DNA of 64,000 nucleotides, taken from contig JAQSDB010000008.1 of assembly GCA_029945725.1 (NCBI GenBank), forward strand, positions 124,001 through 188,000, written 5' to 3'. The position numbers were made by a program, and so were the translations under genes. Below, piece by piece: positions 9,601 through 18,443 of the stretch. Below the pieces are notes generated by a model. It ran no database searches. It had not been told where the DNA came from and saw nothing but the letters and a program-made list of their open reading frames with translations. The stretch comes from a bacterium (lineage in GTDB: Bacteria > Pseudomonadota > Gammaproteobacteria > Pseudomonadales > Moraxellaceae). Numbering within the stretch: the stretch's first letter is position 1; the number at the start of each line of letters is the position of its first letter.

Positions 9601-11450
9601 TCGTAGGAGTAGGCAAGCGACTCCGCGGCGCTGGTGACATCAACCGAGGTGAACACGGGAGGATCATTGGAGCTGCTCACCGTGATCGTGAAACTGTGGG
9701 CGACATTGTTGGTGCCATCACTGACCTGCACCGTGACATTCGCGGTGTAATTGCTCCCGGCCTGGGGTGGCGACCAGCTGATCACGCCCGTCGTTGCGTC
9801 TATCGTCATGCCGGCGGGATTGGCAGTCAGGCTGTAAGTCAGCGCCTGGCTTTCCGGGTCGGTGGCATTCACGTCATAGCTGTAGGGCACCAGCTCGGCC
9901 GCCGTGGTGACATCCACGGAACTGAAACTCGGCGCATCATTATTGGCGCTCACCGTGATGGTGAAGCTTTGCGTGACCGTGTTGCTGCCATCGCTGATTT
10001 GTACCGTGACATTCGCGCTGTAGTTGCTCAGCGCTTCGGGAGGTGTCCAGTTGATCACGCCCGTCGTCGCATCAATCGTCATGCCCGCAGGATTGGCGGT
10101 CAGGCTGTAGGTAATGGCGGTGCCTTCCGGGTCGGTGGCATCAACGTCGTAGCTGTAGGCCACACTCTCCGTCGCCGTGGTATGGCCGACGGCAGAGGTC
10201 GTAAAAACGGGCGCATTGTTGCTCGCGGTCACGGTGACCGTGAACGACTGTGTGGCGGACTTGTTGTTGGGAACCCCGTTCTCGCTGCCGTTGTCCAGCA
10301 CCTGCACCGTGACATTGGCGGTGTAGTTGCCGGTGGCCTGCGGCGGTGTCCAGCTGATGACGCCGGTGCTGGGATCAATGCTCATGCCGGCAGGAAAAAC
10401 CGTCAGGCTGTACGTCAGGGTATCGCTTTCGATATCGCTGGCATTCACGTCATAGCTGTAGGCGACGGACTCCGTGGCGGTGGTGACAGCCGACGAAGAA
10501 ATAGCGGGCGCATCATTCACCGGCGTCACCGTGACGCTCATGGGATAGTCGCTGGTGGTGGTGCCGTCATCAACGCGCACCGTAAACGGATAAATCGTAT
10601 TGGACTTGGGCGAATCCGGCGTGCTTGCCGCCGTCCAGCCGATGATGCCCGAGTTGATGGCCATGCCCGTCGGCGCGCCTATCAGCTGGTAGGTCGTGAC
10701 ACCGCCCGTGGTGTTGACGGTGATGCTGAAGTCCAGTTTTTCGGAGCGCGTGGTGAAACCACTGGTGCCAGTGACCGCCGGACAGGCCGGTGTTGTGAAG
10801 GTATTGTCGCCACCGTTGGTGGTGTTGACGGAATTGGTGCCGCGAGCACGGAAATGATAGGTCGTCTCGCAGGAAAGGCCGCTGATACCGCTACTGATGC
10901 CGACCGCAGAAACACCGCCACCAGTACCCGTGGTGGTCAGCGTGCCGGTGGTCGAGCCATAGCCTGTTGTGGTGCCGTACTGGAAGACATAGCTGGCATC
11001 GGCACCGTTGTCGTTCACCGAGGCCGCGAGCGTGGCGGAATACTTGCCGACGGAAGATGCGCTGCCGGTGGTGACATCCGGAGCAGCGGAGTTCAGCTTG
11101 CCGCCGTCTATCCAGGATTGCAGCAGAGTCTTTTCCGTACTGTTGAGGGGAACAATGGCGTTCTGCGCATTGTTGTAGGGCATGGCATCGGCCTGGACAT
11201 AGGTGTTGGCGATGTCACCGCTGGTATTGGCCACGGCATAGGTATTGAAGTCATACCCCACCGGCGCGCTGTTGCGGCTGGCACCGCTCAGCGCCGTACT
11301 GTGACAGCTAGTGCACGCACGCACGGAGTTGCTATTGAAGATGTTGGCCTGCACGCCCCCCGTGCCGCTGTAGGTCACCGTCGCCAGTGCCGGCACCGCC
11401 ACACAAAGCCACAACACCCCCATGGCCTGCGTCAAAAAACGGAATGGCAT
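6645..11450 (-). CDS. Giant secreted mono-haem protein with Ig/cadherin-like repeats, calcium repeats and C-terminal sorting-like tail
   Basis: 1601 residues from the ATG at 11450, which has GGAGGGA upstream and opens directly into a signal peptide ([10 protein letters not shown]...ALA). The ORF track start at 11630 adds an untranslated leader. Order: a CTSCH haem motif (46-50); an FN3-like domain (about 125-215); eight tandem Ig/cadherin-like repeats of about 90 residues, typified by [14 protein letters not shown]; thrombospondin-3/EF-type calcium stretches ([15 protein letters not shown] and neighbours); further beta domains; a region resembling the choice-of-anchor U domain ([15 protein letters not shown]). 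The tail is Gly-Gly, one hydrophobic helix and RRKE, like GlyGly- or JDVT-CTERM signals. It is probably exported and surface-displayed. First gene of the operon. Confidence 0.88.
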   Translation of the reverse strand: MPFRFLTQAMGVLWLCVAVPALATVTYSGTGGVQANIFNSNSVRACTSCHSTALSGASRNSAPVGYDFNTYAVANTSGDIANTYVQADAMPYNNAQNAIVPLNSTEKTLLQSWIDGGKLNSAAPDVTTGSASSVGKYSATLAASVNDNGADASYVFQYGTTTGYGSTTGTLTTTGTGGGVSAVGISSGISGLSCETTYHFRARGTNSVNTTNGGDNTFTTPACPAVTGTSGFTTRSEKLDFSITVNTTGGVTTYQLIGAPTGMAINSGIIGWTAASTPDSPKSNTIYPFTVRVDDGTTTSDYPMSVTVTPVNDAPAISSSAVTTATESVAYSYDVNASDIESDTLTYSLTVFPAGMSIDPSTGVISWTPPQATGNYTANVTVQVLDNGSENGVPNNKSATQSFTVTVTASNNAPVFTTSAVGHTTATESVAYSYDVDATDPEGTAITYSLTANPAGMTIDATTGVINWTPPEALSNYSANVTVQISDGSNTVTQSFTITVSANNDAPSFSSVDVTTAAELVPYSYDVNATDPESQALTYSLTANPAGMTIDATTGVISWSPPQAGSNYTANVTVQVSDGTNNVAHSFTITVSSSNDPPVFTSVDVTSAAESLAYSYDVNATDPEGGALSYSLTASPAGMTIDATTGVISWMPPEALSNYTANVTVQVSDGTNNVPHSFTITVSANNDAPVISTTAVTTLLEDTAYVYDVNASDPEGQTLTYSLTTKPAGMTINAGTGVINWMPPQDSNAAVNVVVAVSDGTNTVNQSFTISITPVNDAPVIVSTPVTTLTEDTAYSYDVNATDVDGDTLTYGFSQRPSGMTINSSTGVISWTPPLNSNASVNVVVLVQDNGTGALTATQSFTIAITPVNDAPLIGSISSGSITELQTQDLQVNVNDPDDANDGTALAWKVTTGPAWVTISNTGLLHMAPPKDSSGSYPVTVRVNDGGENGALPASTSFTLTVVKLDQDGDGIADYHDNCPTVANPIIPPALAQADNDKDGLGDACDSDDDNDGIPDTVEIANGLNPFDAADAGGDLNGNGITNLNEYLACGGSITCYALSNPVIVTNGDIVTTATGYYTPVTLTASATGPAGALTLSHDPGSPFRPGQHTVTWSTPWVSADMVAHVATTTQTVIVRPLVTMGGSEVAGPGQLVSVPVRLNGLSPTYPVTVNFSVSGVTATDYTVPSTAVVFNNGETLKYIPVTLANTGVAADKTMLLALLPGLTGSAALGSSTTHRILITHFAAAPVVVSLQVSQNSEIRQVVYRQDGAISVNAWVSDPNGTTPVCSGWNTGALTPVTVSGCQVVISDPSGLAAGVYALAVTVSDGSRQITRDITLSLLDGSAPVLTAADTDGDGVPDSTEGNVDSNGNGLLDYLEAFGGESPESILLRMGSGSTRLLMAVADSGLHMSAGRFAIAAQSAQTPQAGIQIFETQVAIGSTVIVDADDAAIGAIYDFEVSGLSALNGTAHVVLPLPVALPAGAQWRELSAANRWIGFAFTGGDDIRSAQRVNGQCPAPQDAAYLPGLIAGNDCIQLTITDGGANDADGQVNGVVRVTAAPAVSRSVAAATAPTESQSGGALDLYTLLLLAVAILVLRRKEQAQ
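8850..10510 (-). repeat. Tandem approximately 270-bp repeats encoding Ig/cadherin-like domains
   Basis: Repeats 2-7 of the giant protein are recognisable at DNA level. For example, the stretch encoding [11 protein letters not shown] recurs near 9520, 9790 and 10060, a period of about 270 bp. Each unit encodes strands of the form [28 protein letters not shown] and SFTITVS. Near-identity of some units suggests recent duplication or homogenisation. Confidence 0.85.
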
Positions 11451-11729
11451 AACGGTTCCCTCCAGAAAATGCGGCATCGCTGATGCCTGGCGGCTGATCC
11501 TTGGCACTGCCCGGAAAACCACCAGGGCCGGTTCCGTGACAAAATACCTACGGATGATATGGAGAGTCGCTACAAAAGCCCAGCCGCCTGATGACAAGAC
11601 GAAGGGTCCGGAAATTGGGACGATAGTCATGATAGTGCGCCTGCCACCACGCCTGCCGGTGCGATATAGTCACCCGGGTTCGCTGCCACGACGTGACAAG
11701 GCGTCCGGCATTACCAGGAGACACCCTTT
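11451..11729. promoter_or_regulatory. Divergent promoter region between the giant cytochrome operon and the fecR-cyclase pair
   Basis: 279 bp separate the two divergent start codons. The region must hold the promoter of the three-gene minus-strand operon and that of the FecR gene. A TATAGT hexamer at 11665-11670 could be a -10 element for the plus strand, but its -35 is poor. No clear operator palindrome was seen. Confidence 0.4.
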
Positions 11730-12455
11730 ATGGACCGCGACGATCCGCTAGAAACCCGCCGCCACTTTTTGCGCATGCTCATGGCCACCAGCGGGGTTGC
11801 CGTGACCGGCAGCCTGCTCGCGCCTCTCGTTCATGCTTTCGGCAAGGTGCCGCGGCAACTCCCGCCGGGTCAGTCGGTTTACGACCTGCGCGGCAAGGTG
11901 CTGGTCGATGGCAAGCCGGCCAACCCGGGCACGCGCATCAAGACTGATTCGCTGATCGAAACCACCAGCAACAGCTATGTGATTTTTGCGGTCGGCCAGG
12001 ATGCGCACATCCTGCGCGAAAACAGCCGCATGCAACTGGCCGGCAAGGATGACTTGGCCGATGCCATGCGCCTGTTCACCGGCAAGGTATTGTCCGTCTT
12101 CGGTCACCGCAGTGGCGGCCAGAAGCTCGCCATCCATACCACCACCGCCACCATCGGTATCCGTGGCACCGGCGTCTACACCGAGTCGCACGCTGACAGC
12201 AGCTATGTCTGCACCTGTTACGGCCTTACCCAGATTGCGTCAAAGTCAGACCCCGGCGTCACCGAAGATGTGGTGTCGCATCATCACGATGCGCCGCGCT
12301 ACATCGTCAACAATCCGGAAGGCGGCAAACTCATCCTGCCGGCACCGATGAAAAACCATACCGATGAAGAACTGATGCTGGTGGAGACACTGGTCGGCCG
12401 TACGCCGCCCTTTTCTGCCGCCGGCGGTTACAGCGCGCCACGCCGCGGCTACTGA
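11730..12455 (+). CDS. Tat-exported FecR-domain protein
   Basis: 241 residues. The N-terminus has a twin-arginine signal (TRRHFLRM followed by a hydrophobic stretch ending near residue 35), so it is probably exported folded through Tat. The mature part holds a FecR-like beta domain (about 55-165) with typical segments: KVLVDGKPANPGTRIKT, SNSYVIFAVG and TTATIGIRGTGVY. A CTCYG cysteine pair follows. There is no cytoplasmic anti-sigma segment, so this is not a classical FecR sigma regulator. AGGAG precedes the ATG. The next gene, a CHASE2 cyclase, begins 23 bp downstream, so they probably form an operon with a periplasmic sensing role. Confidence 0.82.
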   Translation: MDRDDPLETRRHFLRMLMATSGVAVTGSLLAPLVHAFGKVPRQLPPGQSVYDLRGKVLVDGKPANPGTRIKTDSLIETTSNSYVIFAVGQDAHILRENSRMQLAGKDDLADAMRLFTGKVLSVFGHRSGGQKLAIHTTTATIGIRGTGVYTESHADSSYVCTCYGLTQIASKSDPGVTEDVVSHHHDAPRYIVNNPEGGKLILPAPMKNHTDEELMLVETLVGRTPPFSAAGGYSAPRRGY

Positions 12456-12478
12456 AAGCCTTCTTTCAAGGAACAGAC

Positions 12479-14695
12479 ATGCAGGGAATGCTGCGCCGGC
12501 TGCGCTCACAGCCACGGTTTTTTCTCGGACTGCTGATTTTTTTTCTCTTTCTGCTGAATGCCGTATGGCAGCTGGGCGCCCTCGACGGCCTGGAGCGCAA
12601 GGCCTACGACATGCGCGTACGCGCCACCGTGCCCAACACCGTGGACGAACGCATTGTCATTGCCGACATTGATGAAAAAAGCCTGAAGGCACTGGGGCGC
12701 TGGCCCTGGAGCCGTGATGTCATGGCGCGCCTTGTCGACACCCTGTTCAGTCATTATCAAATCCGCGTCGCGGGTTTTGACGTGGTCTTTGCCGAGCCGG
12801 AAAAAAATTCCGGCCTCGCCCTGATGAACGAGCTGGCACGCGGCCCGCTGAAGAATGACGGCGGTTTTCTTGCCGAATACCAGAAACGCAGCAACAGCCT
12901 TGATAACGACGCCCTCTTTGCCAGGGCACTGGCTGGCAGGAACGTGGTCCTTGGCATGGTATTCAGTGCCGGCAATGGCACTGACACGAACACGGCGCCG
13001 GCTCCGTTCGCGACGCTGACGGCCGCCGGCGCCAGCGCCCTGCCTGATCTGCCGCATCCGCGCAGCTACACCGCGAATCTTGATGCCTTCAGCCGGAATG
13101 CGGCCAGCTCCGGCTTCTTCGATAACCCGCAGATTGATGCCGATGGCATTTTCCGGCGCGTGCCGCTGTTCCAGCTCTACCAGAACAGGCTTTATCCCTC
13201 GCTGGCCCTGGCCACGGTGCACATGGCACTGGGCGCACCGCAGGTGCAGCTGCACAAGGGCCGCTCCGGTGACTACGAAGCCTTTGAAGGCATCACGCTC
13301 GGTGATGTTTCCGTGCCCACCGATGCACACTCATCGGTGCTCGTCCCCTGGCGCGGCCGTCATGGCGACAGCTTCAATTATTATTCCATCAGCGACATCC
13401 TCGAGAAAAAAATCCCGCTGGAAACGCTGAAGAACCGCATTGTGCTGGTTGGCACCACGGCCCCCGGCCTGCTCGACTTACGCTCCACGCCGCTGGAAAA
13501 AACCTATCCCGGTGTTGAAGTTCACGCCAACATCATTTCCGGCATTCTTGACGACATGGTGCGGCAGGAGCCGGCCTGGGGCGTGGGCATGGAAATCCTC
13601 ATGCTGCTCGCCGTCACCCTGATCACGCTGCTGCTGACCACGCGCCTGGCGCCACACTGGCAGGTCGTGATCACGCTGCTGCTGGCGGGCGGCATTATCG
13701 GCATCAATTTTCTGGCCTGGAACAGGGGCCTGGTCATGCCCCTGGCCTCGCCGCTGTTGCTGCTGCTGATCCTGTTCACCTACACCATGGCCTTCGGATT
13801 TTTTGTCGAGACACAGGGCAAGCGCGCCATCACGCGCCTGTTCGGACAATACGTGCCGCCCGATCTCGTCGATGAAATGGCGAAGCATCCGGAAGCCATC
13901 TCCCTGGAAGGCGAATCGCGCGAAATGACCGTACTGTTCTCCGACGTGCGTGATTTCACCTCGATCTCCGAAGGCCTTTCGGCCACCGAGCTCTCCGCGC
14001 TCATGAACGTCTACCTCACCGCCATGACGCGCCTGATCCAGAAGCACCGTGGCACCATCGATAAATATATCGGCGATGCCATCATGGCGTTCTGGGGCGC
14101 CCCGCTGCGCGATGCCGATCACACCCGCCTCGCCCTGCTCACCGCCATGGACATGGAAGCCGAGCTGCTTGCCCTGGCGCAGGAATTCCGCGCGCGCGGC
14201 TGGCCCGTGCTCAAAATCGGCATCGGCCTCAATGCCGGCACCATGAACGTCGGCAATATGGGCTCCGAATTCCGCATGGCCTACACCGTCATGGGTGACG
14301 CCGTGAATCTCGGTGCGCGCCTCGAAAGCCTCTCCAAGAATTATGGCGTGACCATTGTGGTCAGTGAATCAGTACGCAGTGCCGTGCCTGACTTTGCTTA
14401 TCGCAGCCTTGATTGCGTACGCGTAAAAGGCAAACAGGAACCGGTACGCATCTACGAACCGCTGGGCCTGCAGGATGCGCTGAGTACCGCCAGCCGCGAA
14501 CAACTCGCGCGCTGGGAAAGCGCCATCAGCGCGTACTGCCAGCAGCACTGGGACGAAGCCGAAAATGCGCTGCGTGCTCTCGTCAACAGTGATGATCACC
14601 CGCTCTACCGCCTGTATCTCGAACGCATTGCGCAATTCCGCGAAACGCCACCACCGGCCGACTGGGATGGCGTTTACACCTACACCAGCAAATAA
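12479..14695 (+). CDS. CHASE2-domain class III adenylate/guanylate cyclase
   Basis: 738 residues: a short N-terminal membrane helix (about 14-32), a periplasmic CHASE2 sensor (about 40-360, beginning KAYDMRVRAT and IADIDEKSLKALGRWPW), three closely spaced membrane helices (about 370-450) and a class III nucleotide cyclase domain (about 475-680). Catalytic features are present: metal aspartates in LFSDVRDFTS and DKYIGDAIMAFWG, and the transition-state Asn/Arg pair in VMGDAVNLGARLE. The lysine of DKYIGD and threonine of YTVMGD favour ATP as substrate, so cAMP is the likely product; this is inference from family patterns. AAGGA precedes the start. The CHASE2 domain faces the periplasm, where the FecR partner also resides. 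Confidence 0.93.
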   Translation: MQGMLRRLRSQPRFFLGLLIFFLFLLNAVWQLGALDGLERKAYDMRVRATVPNTVDERIVIADIDEKSLKALGRWPWSRDVMARLVDTLFSHYQIRVAGFDVVFAEPEKNSGLALMNELARGPLKNDGGFLAEYQKRSNSLDNDALFARALAGRNVVLGMVFSAGNGTDTNTAPAPFATLTAAGASALPDLPHPRSYTANLDAFSRNAASSGFFDNPQIDADGIFRRVPLFQLYQNRLYPSLALATVHMALGAPQVQLHKGRSGDYEAFEGITLGDVSVPTDAHSSVLVPWRGRHGDSFNYYSISDILEKKIPLETLKNRIVLVGTTAPGLLDLRSTPLEKTYPGVEVHANIISGILDDMVRQEPAWGVGMEILMLLAVTLITLLLTTRLAPHWQVVITLLLAGGIIGINFLAWNRGLVMPLASPLLLLLILFTYTMAFGFFVETQGKRAITRLFGQYVPPDLVDEMAKHPEAISLEGESREMTVLFSDVRDFTSISEGLSATELSALMNVYLTAMTRLIQKHRGTIDKYIGDAIMAFWGAPLRDADHTRLALLTAMDMEAELLALAQEFRARGWPVLKIGIGLNAGTMNVGNMGSEFRMAYTVMGDAVNLGARLESLSKNYGVTIVVSESVRSAVPDFAYRSLDCVRVKGKQEPVRIYEPLGLQDALSTASREQLARWESAISAYCQQHWDEAENALRALVNSDDHPLYRLYLERIAQFRETPPPADWDGVYTYTSK

Positions 14696-14769
14696 AAAAA
14701 CGGCGGCACCTGCCGCCGCCAGATTGATTGTCATATAGTCAGGTCATCACTCCGCAAAGGCAGCTTGCG

Positions 14770-15522
14770 ATGGCACAAACAACCTGGGTTTTTCTGCGCG
14801 GACTGATCCGCCAGCACCGCCACTGGGAAGACTTTCCCGCACGCTTTCAGTCCGCATTCCCGGATGCCCGCATCATTCTGCTTGACCTGCCCGGCAACGG
14901 CGATCTCTACCAGCACGAAAGCCCGGGCAGCATCAGCGGCATGGTCGAGTCGGTGCGCGAACAACTCGATCTCCGCAACGTACAGGGCCCCGTCAATGTG
15001 CTGGCACTCTCGCTGGGTGCCATGACCGCCATTGAGTGGATGGAGCGTTATCCTTTCGATATCGAACGCGCCGTACTGATGAATACTTCCTTGCGCGGCA
15101 TGAGCAGCTTCACCGAGCGCATGCGGCCGGAAAACTATCTCGACATCCTGAAAAGCCTGATCTTCAATTCCAAAGTCGAGCGTGAAAAACTCATCCTCGA
15201 CATCAGCACCAATCTTTATACGCACAAGGCCGAGCTGGCCGAGAAATGGGTGGGCTATGCCAGGGCGCAGCCCACTTCGCGCATGAACGGCCTGCGCCAG
15301 CTATTCGCCGCCGCCACTTACACCGCCCCCGAAGCACGCCCGCACGAACATGTCATGATGCTGCAAAGTCTGGGCGATCACCTGGTCAATCCTGTCTGCT
15401 CCACCCGCATTGCCGAGAGGTGGCGCTGGCCGCTGGTCTCGCACCCCGCCGCCGGCCATGACCTGACGCTGGATGATGGCGACTGGGTCATCCGGCAAAT
15501 CAAGCACTGGCTGCCGCACTGA
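14770..15522 (+). CDS. Alpha/beta-fold hydrolase
   Basis: A 250-residue alpha/beta hydrolase. The nucleophile elbow LALSLGAM (Ser about 81) and the late histidine in AAGHDLTLDD fit a Ser-Asp-His triad. An Arg-Gly oxyanion-region motif (VFLRGLIRQHRHW) lies near the N-terminus. The ORF opens at 14728, but the ATG at 14770 fits the fold better: AAAGG lies upstream and the protein begins directly in the first beta strand (MAQTTWVFL). It has no signal peptide, so it is cytoplasmic. Substrate is unknown. It follows the cyclase by 74 bp, and a bidirectional terminator lies downstream. Confidence 0.85.
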   Translation: MAQTTWVFLRGLIRQHRHWEDFPARFQSAFPDARIILLDLPGNGDLYQHESPGSISGMVESVREQLDLRNVQGPVNVLALSLGAMTAIEWMERYPFDIERAVLMNTSLRGMSSFTERMRPENYLDILKSLIFNSKVEREKLILDISTNLYTHKAELAEKWVGYARAQPTSRMNGLRQLFAAATYTAPEARPHEHVMMLQSLGDHLVNPVCSTRIAERWRWPLVSHPAAGHDLTLDDGDWVIRQIKHWLPH

Positions 15523-15554
15523 AGCTTCATGCGGCCCGGAAACCGTTCGCCATG

Positions 15555-15587
15555 AAAAAAGGCGCTGTGAATGACAGCGCCTTTTTT
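15555..15587. terminator. Bidirectional rho-independent terminator
   Basis: Hairpin AAAAAAGGCGCTGT / ACAGCGCCTTTTTT with a short GAATG-type loop. It separates the plus-strand hydrolase from the minus-strand gst gene. Confidence 0.88.
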
Positions 15588-15610
15588 CGTATTCACCTCA
15601 AGCCGTCGCT

Positions 15611-16216
15611 TCAGGCAAGCCCTTCTGCCTTCAGCGCAGCCTGCACGGCGGGACGCGCCATGATGCGCTCGACATAGCTGGCAAGCACCGGCCATTTACC
15701 GAGATCAATGCCGGTGTAACGGGTCCAGGTCAGGATGACAAAGAGATAACAGTCGGCCACCGTGAACTGCTCTCCCATGAGAAAGGGATTGCTGCCAAGC
15801 TGCTGCTGCACCCAGTCGAAGCGACTGCCAAGACTGGCGCGAATGGCATTCTTTTGCTCTTCCGTCGTCGCTGGCGAAAACAACGGGCCGAATGTTTTAT
15901 GCAGCTCGGAATTGATATAGCCCAGCCACTCCTGCAGGCGGTAACGCTCGAAGCTGCCGTTGGGCGGTGCCAGATGCTTTTCCGGAGCACGGTCGGCAAT
16001 GTACTGCACGATGGCCGGGCCTTCGGTCAGGCGCGCACCGTCAAACAGTTCCAGCACCGGCACATAGCCCTTGGCATTGATGGCGTAAAAATCACTGCCA
16101 TCCTCCGTCTTGTGGGTTTTCGTGCTGACTTTCACCAGCTCCGGATCAATCCCGATCTCGCGCAAGGCGATATGCGGCGAGAGCGAGCAGGCGCCCGGCG
16201 AATAATAAAGTTTCAT
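15611..16216 (-). CDS. gstA: Glutathione S-transferase, beta class (GstA-like)
   Basis: 201 residues. The N-terminal thioredoxin-like domain starts MKLYYSPGACSLSPH and carries Cys10, the catalytic cysteine of bacterial beta-class GSTs. LHKTFGPLF in the helical domain holds the second conserved histidine. It conjugates glutathione to electrophiles, or may reduce disulfides, in the cytoplasm. The ATG at 16216 has AAGGAGA upstream; the ORF track start at 16249 would overlap the upstream gene. It lies about 29 bp downstream of an OYE-family ene-reductase, so the two probably form a detoxification operon. Confidence 0.92.
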   Translation of the reverse strand: MKLYYSPGACSLSPHIALREIGIDPELVKVSTKTHKTEDGSDFYAINAKGYVPVLELFDGARLTEGPAIVQYIADRAPEKHLAPPNGSFERYRLQEWLGYINSELHKTFGPLFSPATTEEQKNAIRASLGSRFDWVQQQLGSNPFLMGEQFTVADCYLFVILTWTRYTGIDLGKWPVLASYVERIMARPAVQAALKAEGLA

Positions 16217-16245
16217 GATCGTCTCCTTGTTGAACTGTTCCGGCC

Positions 16246-17340
16246 TCATGCCAGTGCAGGGTAATCCGTATAGCCTTCGGCACCACCGCCATAGAGTGTA
16301 GCGGCGACCACCGTATTGAGCTCAGCCGCCGTGCGCAGGCGTTCCGGCAAATCGGGATTGGCAATAAAGGCACGGCCGAAAGCGGCGGCATCAATAAAGC
16401 CGTTTCCCAGCAAGGCGTCGGCTTTTTCCACCGTGTAATTGCCGGCACCGATGATGACGCCGGGGAATTTTTCGCGCAGGGCACGACGGAATTCATCCGT
16501 GTGTGCCGGGCCGCCGGCCCAGTCCGGCTCGGACAAATGCAGATAGGCAAGGCCGCGTTTGGCGAAGGCGTCGGCAAGATACAGCGCCATGTCCAGACCC
16601 TCGGCATCGTCGAGACCGTTGAAGATGCCCAGGGGCGAAATGCGGATGCCGACATGGCTGGCATCCCAGGCGCCAATCACGGCATCGAGCACTTCCAGCG
16701 TCAGGCGCGCACGGTTTTCCAGCGAGCCACCGTAATTGTCCGTGCGGTGGTTGCTGACCGCCGACTGGAACTGGTGCAGCAGGTAACCGTGGGCCGCGTG
16801 CAGCTCGACCATGTCAAAACCGGCGTCGCGCGAATTCACGGTAGCGCGGCGGTAATCCTCGATCAGCCCGGGAATTTCATGCAGCTCCAGCGCACGCGGC
16901 GTATCGCAGTCCACGCGTTTCGGCTTGCCGTTTTCATCGCGCACCGTGGTGCGGTTTTCATACGGCAGGGCCGATGCCGACACCGGCAATTGATTGTCCG
17001 GCTGCAGCGAATGATGCGAGACACGTCCAACATGCCAGAGCTGGAGACACATCAGGCCATGGGCTGCATGCACGGCCGCGGTGATTTTCTTCCAGCCGGC
17101 CACCTGCTCCGCGCTGTAGATGCCCGGCGTATCCATGTAACCCTTGCCCTGCGGTGAAATCTGCGTGGCTTCGGTAATGATGAGACCGGCACTGGCACGC
17201 TGCACGTAATAGGTTTGCATCAGGTCATTGGGCACATCACCGGGCGGCGTGGCACGCATGCGGGTCAGTGGCGCCATGATGACGCGGTTGCGCAGGCTCA
17301 GGGAACCGACACTGAGGGGCGTGAAAAGTTTTCCGGACAT
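16246..17340 (-). CDS. nemA: Old yellow enzyme family NADH:flavin oxidoreductase (N-ethylmaleimide reductase type)
   Basis: 364-residue FMN-dependent ene-reductase with a TIM-barrel layout: [26 protein letters not shown] at the start (first barrel strand), the substrate-binding segment [12 protein letters not shown], and the His pair region [13 protein letters not shown]. It reduces activated alkenes, nitro compounds and maleimides using NAD(P)H. The ATG at 17340 has GGAGA upstream and matches the usual family start, whereas the track start adds 14 unlikely residues. It is co-oriented with the GST gene downstream. No regulator such as NemR is adjacent. Confidence 0.92.
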   Translation of the reverse strand: MSGKLFTPLSVGSLSLRNRVIMAPLTRMRATPPGDVPNDLMQTYYVQRASAGLIITEATQISPQGKGYMDTPGIYSAEQVAGWKKITAAVHAAHGLMCLQLWHVGRVSHHSLQPDNQLPVSASALPYENRTTVRDENGKPKRVDCDTPRALELHEIPGLIEDYRRATVNSRDAGFDMVELHAAHGYLLHQFQSAVSNHRTDNYGGSLENRARLTLEVLDAVIGAWDASHVGIRISPLGIFNGLDDAEGLDMALYLADAFAKRGLAYLHLSEPDWAGGPAHTDEFRRALREKFPGVIIGAGNYTVEKADALLGNGFIDAAAFGRAFIANPDLPERLRTAAELNTVVAATLYGGGAEGYTDYPALA

Positions 17341-17405
17341 GGCTCTGTCTCCAGCAGGTGGGTATGAAGACGACGGTGGCATGGCTTATGTTTGAAAGGA
17401 AGTGA

Positions 17406-18443
17406 TCAAACGTTGCGCCCCTCACCTTCTTTCAGCACGCGGAAATCCGCCGCCGCCACTTCCAGTTTTTGCAGGGCAGCGTCCAGATCAATCACTGGCT
17501 GCCCGATGCTTTCATCAGTGAGCTGGAAAGTATTGAAATGGATCGCCAGTGATTCGCGTGCACCCAGATCACGGTGCGCGAGCACGGCGTCTTCGGGATT
17601 CATGTGCACCGGGCCCATGAACCAGCGCGGCTCATAGGCACCAATCGGCAGCAGCGCCAGGCGTGGCTGCCCGAGGCGCCGGGCAATTTCCTTGAAGTGC
17701 GGGCTGTAGCCGGTATCACCGGCAAAAAACAGGCTTCCCGCCGCGGTTTCAACAAAAAGCCCGCCCCACAAGGTCATGTCGCGATCACGTACACCACGGC
17801 CGGAAAAATGCTGGGCCGGGGTGAAATGGATTTTCAGGTCTTTGTGTTCAACCGACTGCCACCAGTCCAGCTCGCTGACGTGCTTGATGCCGTTGGCATG
17901 CAGCAGCGCGCCCACCCCCAGACCGGTGACGATGTGCGGATTGTCGCGCTTCTCCAGATATTTCAGGGTAGCGAGATCAAGATGGTCATAGTGGTTATGG
18001 CTGAGCAGCACGACATGGATCGGGGGCAAATCCTTCAGCGCCACACCGGCGGCGCGCACCCGGCGCGGCCCCAGATTCCTGAACGGGCTGACGCGCTCCG
18101 ACCACACCGGATCGGTAATCAGGTTGTAGGGACCGATCTGCAGCAGCACCGTGGCGTGATTGATAAAGGTCACGCGCCAGTCACGAACCTGGCTGGAGTG
18201 CTGAGCGGCGGGCAGCGGGAAGCTTTCGTTTTCCGCCCAGCCCGGCCAGCGTGAAGGCTTGCGCGTGCGCAGCCAGGTAAACACATCACGCAGGCCGCGG
18301 GCATTCCGGTGCAGATTGAAAAAATGCCGGCCATTGTGGTGATCCGACTCGGAATGACGCGCTGACGGACGCGCCACCAGCACTTCACGTATTTTTTCAT
18401 AACGCAGATGTGATTCATGCTGCCGGGACGGCTTGTCACTCAT
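17406..18443 (-). CDS. MBL-fold metal-dependent hydrolase (NAPE-PLD/UlaG-like)
   Basis: 345 residues. Metallo-beta-lactamase-fold motifs are clear: SHNHYDHLD (HxHxDH-type metal site with an Asn in the second position), FAGDTGYSPHF (metal-bridging Asp) and MGPVHMNPEDAV near the C-terminus. The overall pattern, with a leader region rich in His and Arg followed by WRVTFINHATVLLQIGPYNLITDPVW, resembles NAPE-hydrolysing phospholipase D-like and RomA-like proteins. No signal peptide is visible. Its start overlaps the stop of the upstream TfoX_N gene by 8 bp, so translation is probably coupled. The substrate could be a phospholipid, but this is inference. Confidence 0.88.
   Translation of the reverse strand: MSDKPSRQHESHLRYEKIREVLVARPSARHSESDHHNGRHFFNLHRNARGLRDVFTWLRTRKPSRWPGWAENESFPLPAAQHSSQVRDWRVTFINHATVLLQIGPYNLITDPVWSERVSPFRNLGPRRVRAAGVALKDLPPIHVVLLSHNHYDHLDLATLKYLEKRDNPHIVTGLGVGALLHANGIKHVSELDWWQSVEHKDLKIHFTPAQHFSGRGVRDRDMTLWGGLFVETAAGSLFFAGDTGYSPHFKEIARRLGQPRLALLPIGAYEPRWFMGPVHMNPEDAVLAHRDLGARESLAIHFNTFQLTDESIGQPVIDLDAALQKLEVAAADFRVLKEGEGRNV

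Noticed and set aside
9423-11483. 686-codon plus-strand ORF opposite the giant cytochrome gene
   Set aside because: It mirrors the tandem repeats of the real gene and has a low-complexity Arg/Gly/His composition without a ribosome binding site.
14696-14722. GC-rich hairpin after the cyclase (CGGCGGCA/TGCCGCCG)
   Set aside because: On the plus strand no T-tract follows. The A-tract would make a terminator only for the minus strand, where no gene ends.
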